Shown here: positions 8,188 through 17,267 of the stretch, one piece after another
How the letters are laid out: each line of letters begins with the position of its first letter
How positions within the stretch are numbered: position 1 is the first letter of the stretch
Source of the DNA: Rhizophlyctis rosea
Lineage: Eukaryota; Chytridiomycota; Chytridiomycetes; Rhizophlyctidales; Rhizophlyctidaceae
Assembly (NCBI GenBank): GCA_027596075.1
Contig: JADGJC010000352.1
Span: 1 to 39,573 of the forward strand
DNA length: 39,573 bases
Direction of reading: 5' to 3'
Position numbers and translations under genes: made by a program
The notes under the pieces: generated by a model
Told to the model about the DNA's origin: nothing
The model's database searches: none
Seen by the model: only the letters and a program-made list of their open reading frames with translations

Positions 8188-9105
8188 ATGCGCACAGTCA
8201 CGATCAAGAAGAAAGCCAATTGCGAGGCAGGGAAATTCTACAATTCCACAAAGACCTGGGAGCGTTTCGACAGCACTGTTTGCGTCCGCGATACCAACGG
8301 GAAGGTGCTCGCCATTCTGCTGAAAAAGATCATCACTGACCCAAAGCTCATTGAAAGCGGCCGCCAGTTGCACGTCTTCAAGGCGGAGACGAACATCCGC
8401 GCGGACGCCAGCGGCACACGCTTGAAGAAATTGGTCAATGGAAAAACAGTGATCCGGGGGAAAGCTGTCTCCTCATCCATGGTTGGTTTTGCGCCAGAGA
8501 GCAACTTCCAGCCGTGTAGGGCAACAGCTATGTTCCGCCGCGAATACGACCATTTCCGAGAGTCGACCGCGCCATTGATCACCTATATTTCGAACCAGTT
8601 TCGCCGCTCCTGCCCGGAGCAGTGGCAGATCCAGAAGCGTTTTGTGAGCGGTCTCCACCCCATGATGCGTTTGGGGAAGAGCGTCTACACAACGTTGACG
8701 GTAAATTGCGACTTCAGGACATCAGCTCACCGTGACAGTGGCGACCACGACAGCGGCCTGGGGAACCTTCTTGTTTTCAACAATCCCAAGCACCCAGAGG
8801 GTTTTACCGGCGGTGAGCTCCTCCTGCCCGAGTTCAGGGTCGCCTTCAACGTCCAAGAAGGTGACATCTTGTTCATGGACGTCCATCAGCTACACTGTAA
8901 TAACCCCATCCAAGGCAAGGGGAGGATTTCGCTCGTTTGCTACGCCTTGAAGAACATCGAGAAGTGTTCCAGAAGGCTGTCTCAGAAGAGGCTGTTTAAC
9001 CCCCTTTCCAGAGAATTCTCCAACTTGCGCAGCGCGCGAAGCAGGTTAGCAGCCTCCCGCAGAAGGAGCTCAAGGGTAAGAAGGACGCGGAGGAAGAGCA
9101 CATAG
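8188..9105 (+). CDS. TET/JBP-like 2-oxoglutarate/Fe(II) dioxygenase
   Basis: The ATG at 8188 was chosen as the first after the upstream stop at 8144. The core motifs of a double-stranded beta-helix dioxygenase are in order: His181-x-Asp183 in AHRDSGDHDSG (iron), a GGELLLPE strand, GDILFMDVHQLHCNNP with His233 or His236 (iron), and Arg246 in KGRISLVCY (2-oxoglutarate). The H-x-D followed by a Gly-rich stretch and GGELxLPE resembles the TET/JBP group, which oxidises methyl groups of pyrimidine bases in DNA. In a virus this could modify the viral or host genome. The Arg/Ser-rich last ~35 residues (from ~9000) look like an out-of-frame shadow of the coding-like frame at 9000-9689, so the true C-terminus may differ. 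Confidence 0.72.
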   Translation: MRTVTIKKKANCEAGKFYNSTKTWERFDSTVCVRDTNGKVLAILLKKIITDPKLIESGRQLHVFKAETNIRADASGTRLKKLVNGKTVIRGKAVSSSMVGFAPESNFQPCRATAMFRREYDHFRESTAPLITYISNQFRRSCPEQWQIQKRFVSGLHPMMRLGKSVYTTLTVNCDFRTSAHRDSGDHDSGLGNLLVFNNPKHPEGFTGGELLLPEFRVAFNVQEGDILFMDVHQLHCNNPIQGKGRISLVCYALKNIEKCSRRLSQKRLFNPLSREFSNLRSARSRLAASRRRSSRVRRTRRKST

Positions 9106-9689
9106 ATGGCACAAGGAAGTTACATAAGCACCAATGTCACGTGGCCTGCCGCAGTTACCTGGCTGAGATCGAGAAAAAGGCCCACAAGGAGCAGCGCTCC
9201 ATGTCCCAAGATCGTGCAATGGGCCACTATTCACCTTCCCCGCCAGAGACCATAACGCGTCTGTGGTACGACTTGCAAGACTTCGATCCCGCCATCCTGT
9301 ATGTATGCCAAAAGCTTGATACCCCTTACCCGGACCCTTCGCCGCCGCCACCAGTCGTCATGGACCGCCTGCGGGCCATTCGGCACCACAGACAAGCCCT
9401 CCTTCAACAGCTCATTGAAAGCAGGCGACTGCGAATCGAAGAAGCCATGGCAGCCGAGCGATTGCGACACAAGATAACTATGCATGAGATGGAGAAGCTA
9501 ATGGGTAAATTGCCGGCCCAATTGGCGGGCAAATTACCGCATGATGGGGAGGCAGTTATAAGTCAAATAGGTTGCGGTGAAATAGATAGTGGCAGCGAAA
9601 TGGACAGAGGGATCAGGCAGGAGACTGAAGATGGATGGGCCGGCCCCAGCCCAGAGTGGAAGACACAGGTGTTCCCTTTGACACCATGA
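9000..9689 (+). CDS. Helical charged protein, or displaced C-terminus of the dioxygenase gene
   Basis: This frame is open from just after a TAA at 8997 to 9689. It reads as a charged helical protein (FQRILQLAQRAKQVSSLPQ, KKDAEEEH, ACRSYLAEIEKKAHKEQR), then a Pro-rich linker (YPDPSPPPP) and a long helix (RHHRQALLQQLIESRRLRIE). The first in-frame ATG is 9201, far inside the coding-like part, so the gene either begins upstream in another frame or is spliced. CCCCCTTTCCAG ending at 9011 is a good 3' splice site, with TTTAAC before it as a possible branch site, which would skip the TAA. Without transcript data I cannot choose between intron and frameshift. Function unknown. Confidence 0.5.
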   Translation, partial: PPFQRILQLAQRAKQVSSLPQKELKGKKDAEEEHIDGTRKLHKHQCHVACRSYLAEIEKKAHKEQRSMSQDRAMGHYSPSPPETITRLWYDLQDFDPAILYVCQKLDTPYPDPSPPPPVVMDRLRAIRHHRQALLQQLIESRRLRIEEAMAAERLRHKITMHEMEKLMGKLPAQLAGKLPHDGEAVISQIGCGEIDSGSEMDRGIRQETEDGWAGPSPEWKTQVFPLTP

Positions 9690-10011
9690 TGGCACGCTTC
9701 CATACTGTATGTAATTGTAATTCGCTTTCGATGCCGCATCCATCATATTTGTTGACATGTTGACCCTAATCGCCGGTCTTCACCTGCAATGCCCCTCCAG
9801 CCGTCTCAGAGAAAAGACAGGAAGCTTCCACGTTGCACGCAAATGGGAGAGAACCGGCGAATAGTTAGTCGGCAAGGAGCGAGGGAGGGCTTTTGTCGTA
9901 CCATCATTGCTCAGACGACGAACGTACTGACTTCAGGGGAGTCGGGTTTGACCTCTGCAAACCGTTTCCCATCACCGGCCTCCGCGATGTTCTCCGCCAG
10001 AAGTTGAAGAC
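9690..10011. other. Intergenic, convergent spacer
   Basis: No convincing gene. The plus-strand frame at 9000-9689 and the minus-strand gene at 10012 converge on this spacer. Confidence 0.5.
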
Positions 10012-10749
10012 TCAGAAATCGGGGTCCACTCGTTCAGACTCGATGACCTCCTGTACGTCGGGTGCCCAACGCAAAATGTCGTTCCCCGCTGGGTCGGCAC
10101 CCATCGTAAAATGCATGTCGTCTTTCCAGGGCAGGAGTTGGACCCGGAGCCCAAGCGTCGCCATCGCCTGTTCGTAAGCCAGGACGTTCATCTTTCCTCG
10201 GGCAATCATGCGCTTACCATAGGCCTGTCGGGGAGCCTCTTGGGCGTCCAGCGACCACCTCAACCAGTTCTCGAAATCTTCCGGTCTCCCATCCAGCAGT
10301 GCGAGGAAGTCTGACGCGTCGTAGTACCAGTCTTCGAACCTCACCTTCAAATCCTCCTGACTGAGGTTCGGGGGAACGGCGCTTACGTCCCTTGCAAGTC
10401 TTGGCATGATACTCACGACGTACACCCCTTCGGGAGCGGCAACCAAATTGCAGTCTCCTTCTTTAGACCAGCCGCGATACAGATTCCAGAGCATGCCGAG
10501 AACATCTTGGTTGGTCGGCGCCATGTAGTTCCTCGCGTCCGTCAATTTCAGAAACAGCGGGTGCGTGTGAAATGTCAAGGGAGCAAGGGGCTCTCGCGTG
10601 GCGTGTGCGTTGCCCAGAAAACTAATCGCCACGATGTCGCTGAAATGCTCGCGGTTCGTTTCGATTTGGCCGGCAACTTCGACGTCGTATTCGTGCACGA
10701 GGAATTTGAGCAGCTGGGTCACTCGTTTGGTCAAATGGACCAGATGCAT
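10012..10749 (-). CDS. JAMM/MPN-like metalloprotease (245 aa)
   Basis: ATG at 10749, TGA at 10012. The motif HTHP at residues 61-64 followed by PTNQD at 78-82, with Glu30 in GQIET upstream, matches the zinc site of JAMM/MPN+ deubiquitinases (E, H-x-H, S/T-x-x-D). The gap between the second His and the Asp is 19 residues, longer than the usual 11, so a short insertion is present, and Thr79 replaces the usual Ser. The C-terminal half is helical, with Trp/Asp-rich stretches (FEDWYYDASDFLALL). JAMM proteins remove ubiquitin-like tags; with the OTU gene this gives two putative deubiquitinases in one virus-like block. It marks the last virus-like gene on this side. Confidence 0.6.
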   Translation of the reverse strand: MHLVHLTKRVTQLLKFLVHEYDVEVAGQIETNREHFSDIVAISFLGNAHATREPLAPLTFHTHPLFLKLTDARNYMAPTNQDVLGMLWNLYRGWSKEGDCNLVAAPEGVYVVSIMPRLARDVSAVPPNLSQEDLKVRFEDWYYDASDFLALLDGRPEDFENWLRWSLDAQEAPRQAYGKRMIARGKMNVLAYEQAMATLGLRVQLLPWKDDMHFTMGADPAGNDILRWAPDVQEVIESERVDPDF

Positions 10750-11094
10750 TTGTCACTATACTTTGAATAAATCTCACACAGTCTCGGAGGCATGGGGGCT
10801 GGTGGGAAATCGTCGCTTGAGAAACGTCGTCTCTCATATCAGGTAAAATGGCGAGACCCCATTGGAACATGGATTTTGTCAGAGCAGGCGTATCTGCCAT
10901 CAGCGAAACTTTTGATCACCTGCTTGCGGACTGGATGAAAGTGACTGCGTCGACATATTTGCGCCAAGGGATCAGCAGAAAGTTTTATTTCGCAAAGAAA
11001 CATGAGCTACACTAGTACTACACACTACATAGCTACCTTTTCCGACTGGAATAGTCAGTCGTTCGTTTCCTACCAAGCTGTAACAAATCACACA
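10750..11094. other. Boundary between the virus-like block and host paralogues
   Basis: No gene or obvious terminal repeat is visible. The first host-type sequence, an F-box relic, begins at 11095. Confidence 0.4.
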
Positions 11095-11265
11095 CTAGTC
11101 TTCCTTCTTCGACATTCTTCCTATATAGACCTTTCCAATCTGCAACTCCTTCTCCAGACGCGTCGCGAACCCTTCGTTTGATTTCTCGTCCGCCTTCGTA
11201 AACAAATCCACCTCCTCCAACCCACTCTGAGTTTCCAATACGGCCCTCACATCCTGATGGCACTG
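11095..11265 (-). pseudogene. Relic C-terminus of an F-box/LRR-like paralogue
   Basis: In the minus-strand frame that ends with TAG at 11095-11097 the sequence reads DVRAVLETQSGLEEVDLFTK, then EGFATRLEKELQIGKVYIGR. This matches the C-terminus of the F-box-like gene at 13436-14956 (DVRAALERQNKLKEVYLYTK, GFATRLREDLKIRKVYY) in protein and in DNA. Upstream the similarity fades and stops appear, so only a fragment of a third paralogue remains. The longer ORF in another frame here is a shadow. Confidence 0.7.
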
Positions 11266-11625
11266 CATTTCATGTCAACAACGCCACCGAGAGTGGGACC
11301 CTGATGGACATCTTCCCATCGCTGGGTTTTACCCCATGCCATAACTACCAAAAATCCAACTGGTAGCTTCTATATATCAAGTGTTTTTCATCCTAAATGC
11401 TCACTGAATCGCATTGGAGCAATGTTCACCCTCCTCGCAAATCCACCCGCTAAGTACGCCTGGAGTTTGAGAATTTGGATGCAAACTTGGCCACGAAGAT
11501 ACTTGTACAATTCTTAGACTGCAACAGCAAGATGACAACGAAACTATTGCCCTACCTCCAGCAAGACCATGGAATAAACTAACCAGAAGCCGAATTTTCC
11601 CCTTCCTACCTCAATCGCATAACGG
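11266..11625. other. Intergenic, no gene seen
   Basis: Nothing recognisable. It may contain worn remnants of the relic paralogue, but no frame supports this. Confidence 0.4.
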
Positions 11626-13200
11626 CTAAGGCTCATCCTCCCCCAAATAAATCTTCTCAATCCCCAAATCCCACTCCAACCCTTCCCTGAGCCCCTCAGT
11701 AGCACCCCACTCCGCGCTCACACACAAATGCACGTCCCTCAACCGCCGCTGCATCCCCAATGCCCTCCGCAACAGCTCGTACTCCCCAGGCTGTTCCTCA
11801 ACAATAATACTAATATGCAACCTTTCCAGCTTCCCACCCGGAATACAGCCAAGGATGTGCCCCAGATCACGGCAGGAAATATCCACTCGATCTCCAACGA
11901 GGGAGAAGAAAGTGAGATTATGAAGGTGTTCAAGGGGTCTGACAAAGGATTCAAGAACGAAATTGGGCACTTCGTCATCAGCTCGCAGCGTGATAGATGT
12001 GAGTTGGTTGAGGGTTGTTTCTGGTGGCAAATTAAGGGCTTGGTGCCAGGCTTTGTCTTCCCGCTTCAAAGCGGTCAGCGTTGGCTGCGTTAATGTGGTG
12101 ATAATGGGTAAAGGTTGTTCATCGAACCATTCGAGACCGCATATTTCGATGGATTCCAGGGCAGGCATTGATACTGCAAAATCGACGATACTCAGAGGCC
12201 AGGTGATTCTCAGACGTTGCAGGGATTGGTACTGAATATCGATAGGTATCATTGGTCGATGGATGCACTTATTGAATGTGAAGGACCGGTCTTTTTCTTC
12301 ATTATGTAGTTCCAAAATCATTCGCCGGAGTGCGGAAACGCGAGAAGGCGCAAGATTGAGCAATACCCCTTCCGACTAACTTAAACGTTTGCAACCGCAA
12401 GATATCTCCCCCCGTACAAAGATTTGACGCCGAGCTTGCCGCCTTGACAAACGCATCCGCAACGATATCAACCAACCATTGATCCGCCACTTCAAATCCC
12501 TCACGTCTACAATCAAGATAACCCTCTACGGAAAAGTGCTGAAGACGCGTCAAATCAACCAGAGCCAGTGTCTTAACTAACGAGAAATTCGTCATGATTG
12601 ACCCTCCCATGACTTGCAGGTCAAATGTGAGGCTTCGAACGGACTGTACGCGGAGGCGGTCACCCAAAAAGGTATTCAAAGCATCGCCGACAGGGCGCAT
12701 ATTGCAGTGTTTGCAAATTACGCTAAGATAGTGAACACGGACAGGCATGGGGCAGCTGTCGCACCCGTCCAGTGCGCCTTCATTGAAGAACTTGCGGCAA
12801 CCCCGACACCGGGTAAGTGACTGCCGATAGTAGTGATGCACATCGAGACAGCCGCCTCTCCGCAGCATGAAAGCTACGGCACGGAATTTCCTGCACACTT
12901 CACTAGTTGTGAGTGATTTGGATGCACGAGCGTGACTACGACCAAACACCACCTTGTGATAGATGCACCTCATACGGCAGACCCTTGTATTCACGGCGTT
13001 TCGATGGAGTAGCTTCCCAGATGGAAGCTGCAGGTGGAACAGAAACGATTGCACCATCCCTAGGCTGAATAAATTCAAGTATGCCGAGCAGGAGCTCATC
13101 TGGTAGGACGAGATTGCGGCAGAGAGGGGCTCTTTCTTTAGAGTTCTGTACGGACGTCGTAGAAGGTCCAATTGTGTGCTTTCTTTGCAAATTTAGACGA
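11626..13200 (-). pseudogene. F-box/LRR-like protein gene 1, frameshifted
   Basis: An F-box (LVLPDELLLGILEFIQP, near 13,100) is followed by a 55-nt intron (12952 to 12898, GTGGTG...GAAG) that joins HLSQ to VCRKFRAVAF. Next comes a Cys-rich segment (CRGCRKFF, CDSCPMPV, CKHCNMRP), then a leucine-rich region to the stop at 11626. The intron is supported by the same join in gene 2 (HLAQ to VCTKFRIAAF). Near 12370 the frame shifts between the KLVGRG segment and LAPSRVSALRRMILELHNE; without a shift neither segment continues. F-box proteins link substrates to SCF ubiquitin ligases through the LRR-like part. No good ATG precedes the F-box in frame, so the 5' end is uncertain or lost. The frameshift may be decay or sequencing error. 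Confidence 0.62.
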
Positions 13201-13435
13201 AGGATGTCCCACTGGTGAGTCGCACCTGGCACTGTCCACTTGGCGGCTTGGGAAGTTGGGAGGGCGTGGGAAAAACCAGGCTTTGTCTCATATGACCAAA
13301 TGTGGATAAATGAATCACCACTCCATTTTACACAGGTCCAAAACGGCCCATGCCCAAAACTGTTGAAACTTTTGCCAAAGGCCAGAATAACCGAGATTAT
13401 TATTCGGCAAAGAACAATGTGCAATGCTGGTAACG

Positions 13436-14956
13436 CTATACTATGTAGCTAATGACCCCGTATGCGGTGGAAGTTGTTTGCTCCCTGACGATCAGCACCA
13501 GTCTTCGTCCTCGGACTTCCCTATAATAAACCTTCCGAATCTTCAAATCCTCCCGCAGACGCGTCGCGAACCCTTGATGCAAACCCACATCTGCCTTCGT
13601 ATACAAATACACCTCCTTCAACTTATTCTGTCTCTCCAACGCCGCCCGCACATCCGCATAGCTATTTCCCTGCCATTGGACTGTAACCCGCAAAATCTTT
13701 AGCTTTGGAAACCCCGCAATGTGCCGAAGAATTTTCTCGGCGTCGCCAATGGAGAGCTTCAATTGGTATCCGACCAAGGTCAACGATGTGAGCACGTAAA
13801 GACTAGACAAAAGGTCGTGGGAGAACGATTGGACAGGGAGATTGGACGCCTTTCATATGCCACTATCGTCACGGTTGTCAGTCGTTCGAGGGTGGGTTTC
13901 GGAAGGAGGCCGAGTGCCTTGTCCCAGCGGGCGCCCTCCCATATGAAGGTGGTCAGACTTCGTTGAGTGAGGGTACTCAATGGCGAAAGTTGCCCATCAG
14001 GAAGGCCGATCATGGCAATGGAAGTCAACACAGGCATTGACGCGTGGAAGTTTTCGATGATGAGAGGCCAGGTGATCTGCAAGGACTGTAAGGATTTGAA
14101 GCGGAGATTGGCGGGTATGACGGGCGTTCGGGTACACACGTCGTATTCGTACGAACTTGGGTTGTTATGGAATTGTAGGACCAGGTTACAGAGTGGAGAA
14201 TGTTGCAGCAGATCAAAAAATTGTGCCAAGCTACGTGATGGTGAGATGTTGCGTCCGATTATCTTAAATGTCTGCAGCTTCAACAAATTCGCCGTTCTGG
14301 ATTGGTGGGTCCCAGGAGTCCACCCACGGGCGCTCGCCGCTTTGGTAAACCCTTCAGCAAGCAAGTCAGCAATCGTTTGGCCCACCTCGCGATCACGCTC
14401 GTCCGTTGAATTTGCAACAGAAATATGCTGAAGGCGTGTCAAATCAATCATGATCAAACTCTTGACCAACGAGAACTTGGTGAAGACTCTGCCCAATCGA
14501 ACAAAGTCGAAATTGAGGCTGCGAACAGACTGAAGGCGGAGCGGATTGCGCAAAAATATGTCCAGTCCATTGCTTTCGCGCGAGCACCACCACTGACCGT
14601 ACACGCAGACATCGAGACAGCTGCCCGTTCGTAACCGAAAAGCTGCAATCCGAAATTTGGTGCAAACTACGAACAAAATCATTCGCATAGTACAAAACCA
14701 ATATAAGAGACCACAATTGCGTACCTTGAGCCAAATGTTGCTGATAAGGTCTCCCTATTTCCGACACGTCCAGCCCCAGCTCAAGCGCCTTCTCTCGGAT
14801 GGACGGAGTTGATATCCGTATGATCGGGCCATCCGTTGGCTGAATGGATTCGAATATGACGGAGAGAAGCTCGTCTGGAAGGGCGGAAATGGAGCCAGGA
14901 GCAGCAGCGATGTATTGGGCGCGGTAGAAGACGAAAGAGCGGGGAAATTTGTAATC
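13436..14956 (-). pseudogene. F-box/LRR-like protein gene 2, frameshifted
   Basis: Paralogue of gene 1. The F-box reads ISALPDELLSVIFESIQP near 14,850. A 58-nt intron (14724 to 14667, GTACGC...CGTAG) joins HLAQ to VCTKFRIAAF. The LRR-like part has PLRLQSVRSLNFDFVRLG, TKFSLVKSLIMIDLTRLQHI and SLQSLQITWPL, each alignable to gene 1. Near 13848 the frame shifts from VTIVAYE to a segment with LYVLTSLTLVGYQLKLS that runs to the stop at 13436. An in-frame TGA at 14957-14959 and no ATG before the F-box leave the start unexplained. Role as for gene 1: probable substrate adaptor of an SCF ligase, if functional. Confidence 0.62.
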
Positions 14957-14967
14957 TCACTGAAAGC

Positions 14968-15225
14968 CTATGAAAAATGGTCAGGCAAGCTCGTTGTGCT
15001 TCCTAGAACTGAACCAACCTTCGGAGTGGACCTCTCAAGGTGTTGACCGTCATCTCCTTCTTCGAATTTGAACTTCTTTGCGGGCGGCCCGTTGCCATCC
15101 CCAACCCCTTGCTGTGTCTCCGGCGTTTCAAAAACGTTGTCGAGCATTTCGCGCAGTTCCCCTTGGAGGACTGCTATCTTCTCCAAATGGGCAGAGACCT
15201 TTGCTTTGTAATTGGGTTCAGCCAT
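14968..15225 (-). CDS. Small coiled-coil-like ORF, perhaps a first exon (85 aa)
   Basis: ATG at 15225. Residues 1-40 form an amphipathic helix (KAKVSAHLEKIAVLQGELRE), followed by a polar segment with a basic patch (PPAKKFKFEEG) that could be a nuclear signal. Near residue 68 a GTTGGT could be a splice donor, and the last residues read like intron. It may be the first exon of a gene overlapping the F-box locus, but none of the acceptors I tested reaches the F-box frame. Family not recognised. Confidence 0.4.
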   Translation of the reverse strand: MAEPNYKAKVSAHLEKIAVLQGELREMLDNVFETPETQQGVGDGNGPPAKKFKFEEGDDGQHLERSTPKVGSVLGSTTSLPDHFS

Positions 15226-15488
15226 CGCGGGGTAGCTGGAGAGTTCGGGTAGGAAGTGTAGATGAGAACTTCAAGCAGATGTGAAACGAGGGGATTGAAA
15301 ACGGGGTGGATTGTGCAGCTCATATGACTAATCATGGGCATACCGTATACTGGTCAGCAATCGATGACGGTGGCTCAGCGTTTCATGTCTTCTTCCCAAC
15401 TTTCCCACGCTCACTTCTCGTAAGATCTGCTCATCTTGATACCCAATCTTGTTATACTTTTCTCACCAACATTCGCAACGTCACATAA

Positions 15489-17084
15489 ATGGAAGTTACT
15501 GACCAACTACAGTGCTTACTTGACCTCGCCTCAACGACATACGACCCAACAACAGAAACCCTAATAGCAGACCAACTACTCCACCATGCAAACGCCACCG
15601 CACCCTTGCCCACCACCACCCCCTCATCCACCCAAAATACCGACGACCAAACGACCCGCGCAAAAGCCCTCCACCAAAAGGCACTTTCCCTTTATCTTTC
15701 AGCAGCACGCGCAGGGTCCACTGACGCTGCACGGAAAGCGGCATTACTGCTTTGGAAGGACGGCGAAAAGCGGGTTGCGGAGAGCGTGATGAGGGATGCT
15801 GTGGAGCGTGGGGACATGGAGGCTTGTAGAATGTTGGCGGACTGGTTGTGGAAAGATGCGGAGGAGAGCATGAATGGGAGACGGTCGATCGGCGGTGGTG
15901 GAGGAGATGGTGTAGATAGCGAATTAGCTCGAGAAGATGCGGAGGAGGAGGAGGACGATATCAACGACGGATCAATCGATAGCGATGACTCGAGTTCTGA
16001 CAATGATACCAATCCATCAAACATTCCATCAATTCCGGTAAACACGCATCCAAAGCATCGCACGCCGGCCACAAAGGATCCGCGCAGCAAAGCCTTCAAA
16101 TTATATCTCGTCGCCGCAAAAAAGCACAAAGACCTTCCAAGCATTCGACGCGTCGCACAATGCTACGCGTCCGGTCAAGTAGTGGGCAAACAAAACATGC
16201 GAAAAGCGGCAAAGTACTGGGAACTCGCTGCCGAACGCGGAGATCGCGAAGCCGTTGCGACATTAGCGAAGTATTACCAATCAGTTGCAACCGAAGAAAC
16301 ATCAGTGCCGAAAGCACAGAGCCAAGACGAGGCATCCAAACATAACGCGAAACAACAATCAGAAAAGGACACAACCGACCTGACGGATGAAGACACGCCA
16401 AACTCCAAGCTCCTTCGCTACACCTCCCTCGCAGCCTCCGACGGTGACGCCGCCTCCCTCCGCCATCTCGCCGACGCCCACCTAAACGGAACCCACTCCA
16501 TCCCCAAAAACGCCTCAACAGCCCTCACCCTCTACCTTAAAGCCGCCACAGCCGGCGACATCTCCTCCCTCTCCTGCGCCGCCCACCTCCTCCACACCGG
16601 CGCAGACGGCATCCCCCCCGACCGCCACCGCGCCTTCGACCTCTACGAACTCAGCGCAAAACAAGGCTGGACCCCCTCCTACCGCTGCCTCGCAGAATGT
16701 TACCGCACCGGCGTCGGCGCACCAGGCGACAAACCCGACGCCGCGATGGCGTTCCGGTGTTATGAGAGCGCGGCATGGGAAGGGGATGTGGGGAGTTTGA
16801 AGCTTTTGGGGGATTGTTATTGGGATGGGGTGGGGGTTGAGAAGGATTGTGCGGTTGCGGTGGAGTGGTATGAGAGGGCTGCGGAGAGGGGGGATGGGGA
16901 GGCTGTTAGGTGTTTGGCGAGGTGTTATTGGTTGGGGATTGGGGTTGAGTGGGTTGGGGGGAAGGCGAAGGAGTTGATGAAGAGGGTTGTGATGGGTGGG
17001 GAGGAGGGGTTTGGGGGGACCGTAGATTTTGATGCGGAGGGGGTTGAGGATAGGTTTGAGCAGGTGATGGACGAAGTCTTGTAG
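15489..17084 (+). CDS. Sel1-repeat (TPR-like) protein (531 aa)
   Basis: Intact single-exon ORF with ATG at 15489. The N-terminal third is helical, then an acidic low-complexity segment (about 140-185). Sel1-like repeats follow, recognisable by A-x-x-x-Y-x-x-A-A-x-x-G and L-A-x-C-Y-x-x-G-x-G: KAAKYWELAAERGD, TALTLYLKAATAGD, RAFDLYELSAKQGW, MAFRCYESAAWEGD, VAVEWYERAAERGD. Such solenoids are adaptors, for example in chitin synthase regulation (Skt5/Chs4) and ER-associated degradation. No membrane segment, signal peptide or CAAX is seen. Codon wobble switches twice from A/C-ending to G/T-ending within the ORF (about 15700 and sharply at about 16742). Which Sel1 subfamily it belongs to cannot be told. 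Confidence 0.85.
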   Translation: MEVTDQLQCLLDLASTTYDPTTETLIADQLLHHANATAPLPTTTPSSTQNTDDQTTRAKALHQKALSLYLSAARAGSTDAARKAALLLWKDGEKRVAESVMRDAVERGDMEACRMLADWLWKDAEESMNGRRSIGGGGGDGVDSELAREDAEEEEDDINDGSIDSDDSSSDNDTNPSNIPSIPVNTHPKHRTPATKDPRSKAFKLYLVAAKKHKDLPSIRRVAQCYASGQVVGKQNMRKAAKYWELAAERGDREAVATLAKYYQSVATEETSVPKAQSQDEASKHNAKQQSEKDTTDLTDEDTPNSKLLRYTSLAASDGDAASLRHLADAHLNGTHSIPKNASTALTLYLKAATAGDISSLSCAAHLLHTGADGIPPDRHRAFDLYELSAKQGWTPSYRCLAECYRTGVGAPGDKPDAAMAFRCYESAAWEGDVGSLKLLGDCYWDGVGVEKDCAVAVEWYERAAERGDGEAVRCLARCYWLGIGVEWVGGKAKELMKRVVMGGEEGFGGTVDFDAEGVEDRFEQVMDEVL

Positions 17085-17267
17085 ATAGTGCACACGGCAA
17101 GTACACGGTTTTAGCTACTCAGGTCGTAGAAAGTATATGTTAATGCCAAAGTCACAGTGGACGATCACTGTACATAGCAGGATTTTCAATGTAAAAGCAT
17201 GAATGGTTCTTGACACTATGTGTTGAGCTGGGAACAGCTACTAATTTCCGATTTAGATACTTTAACA

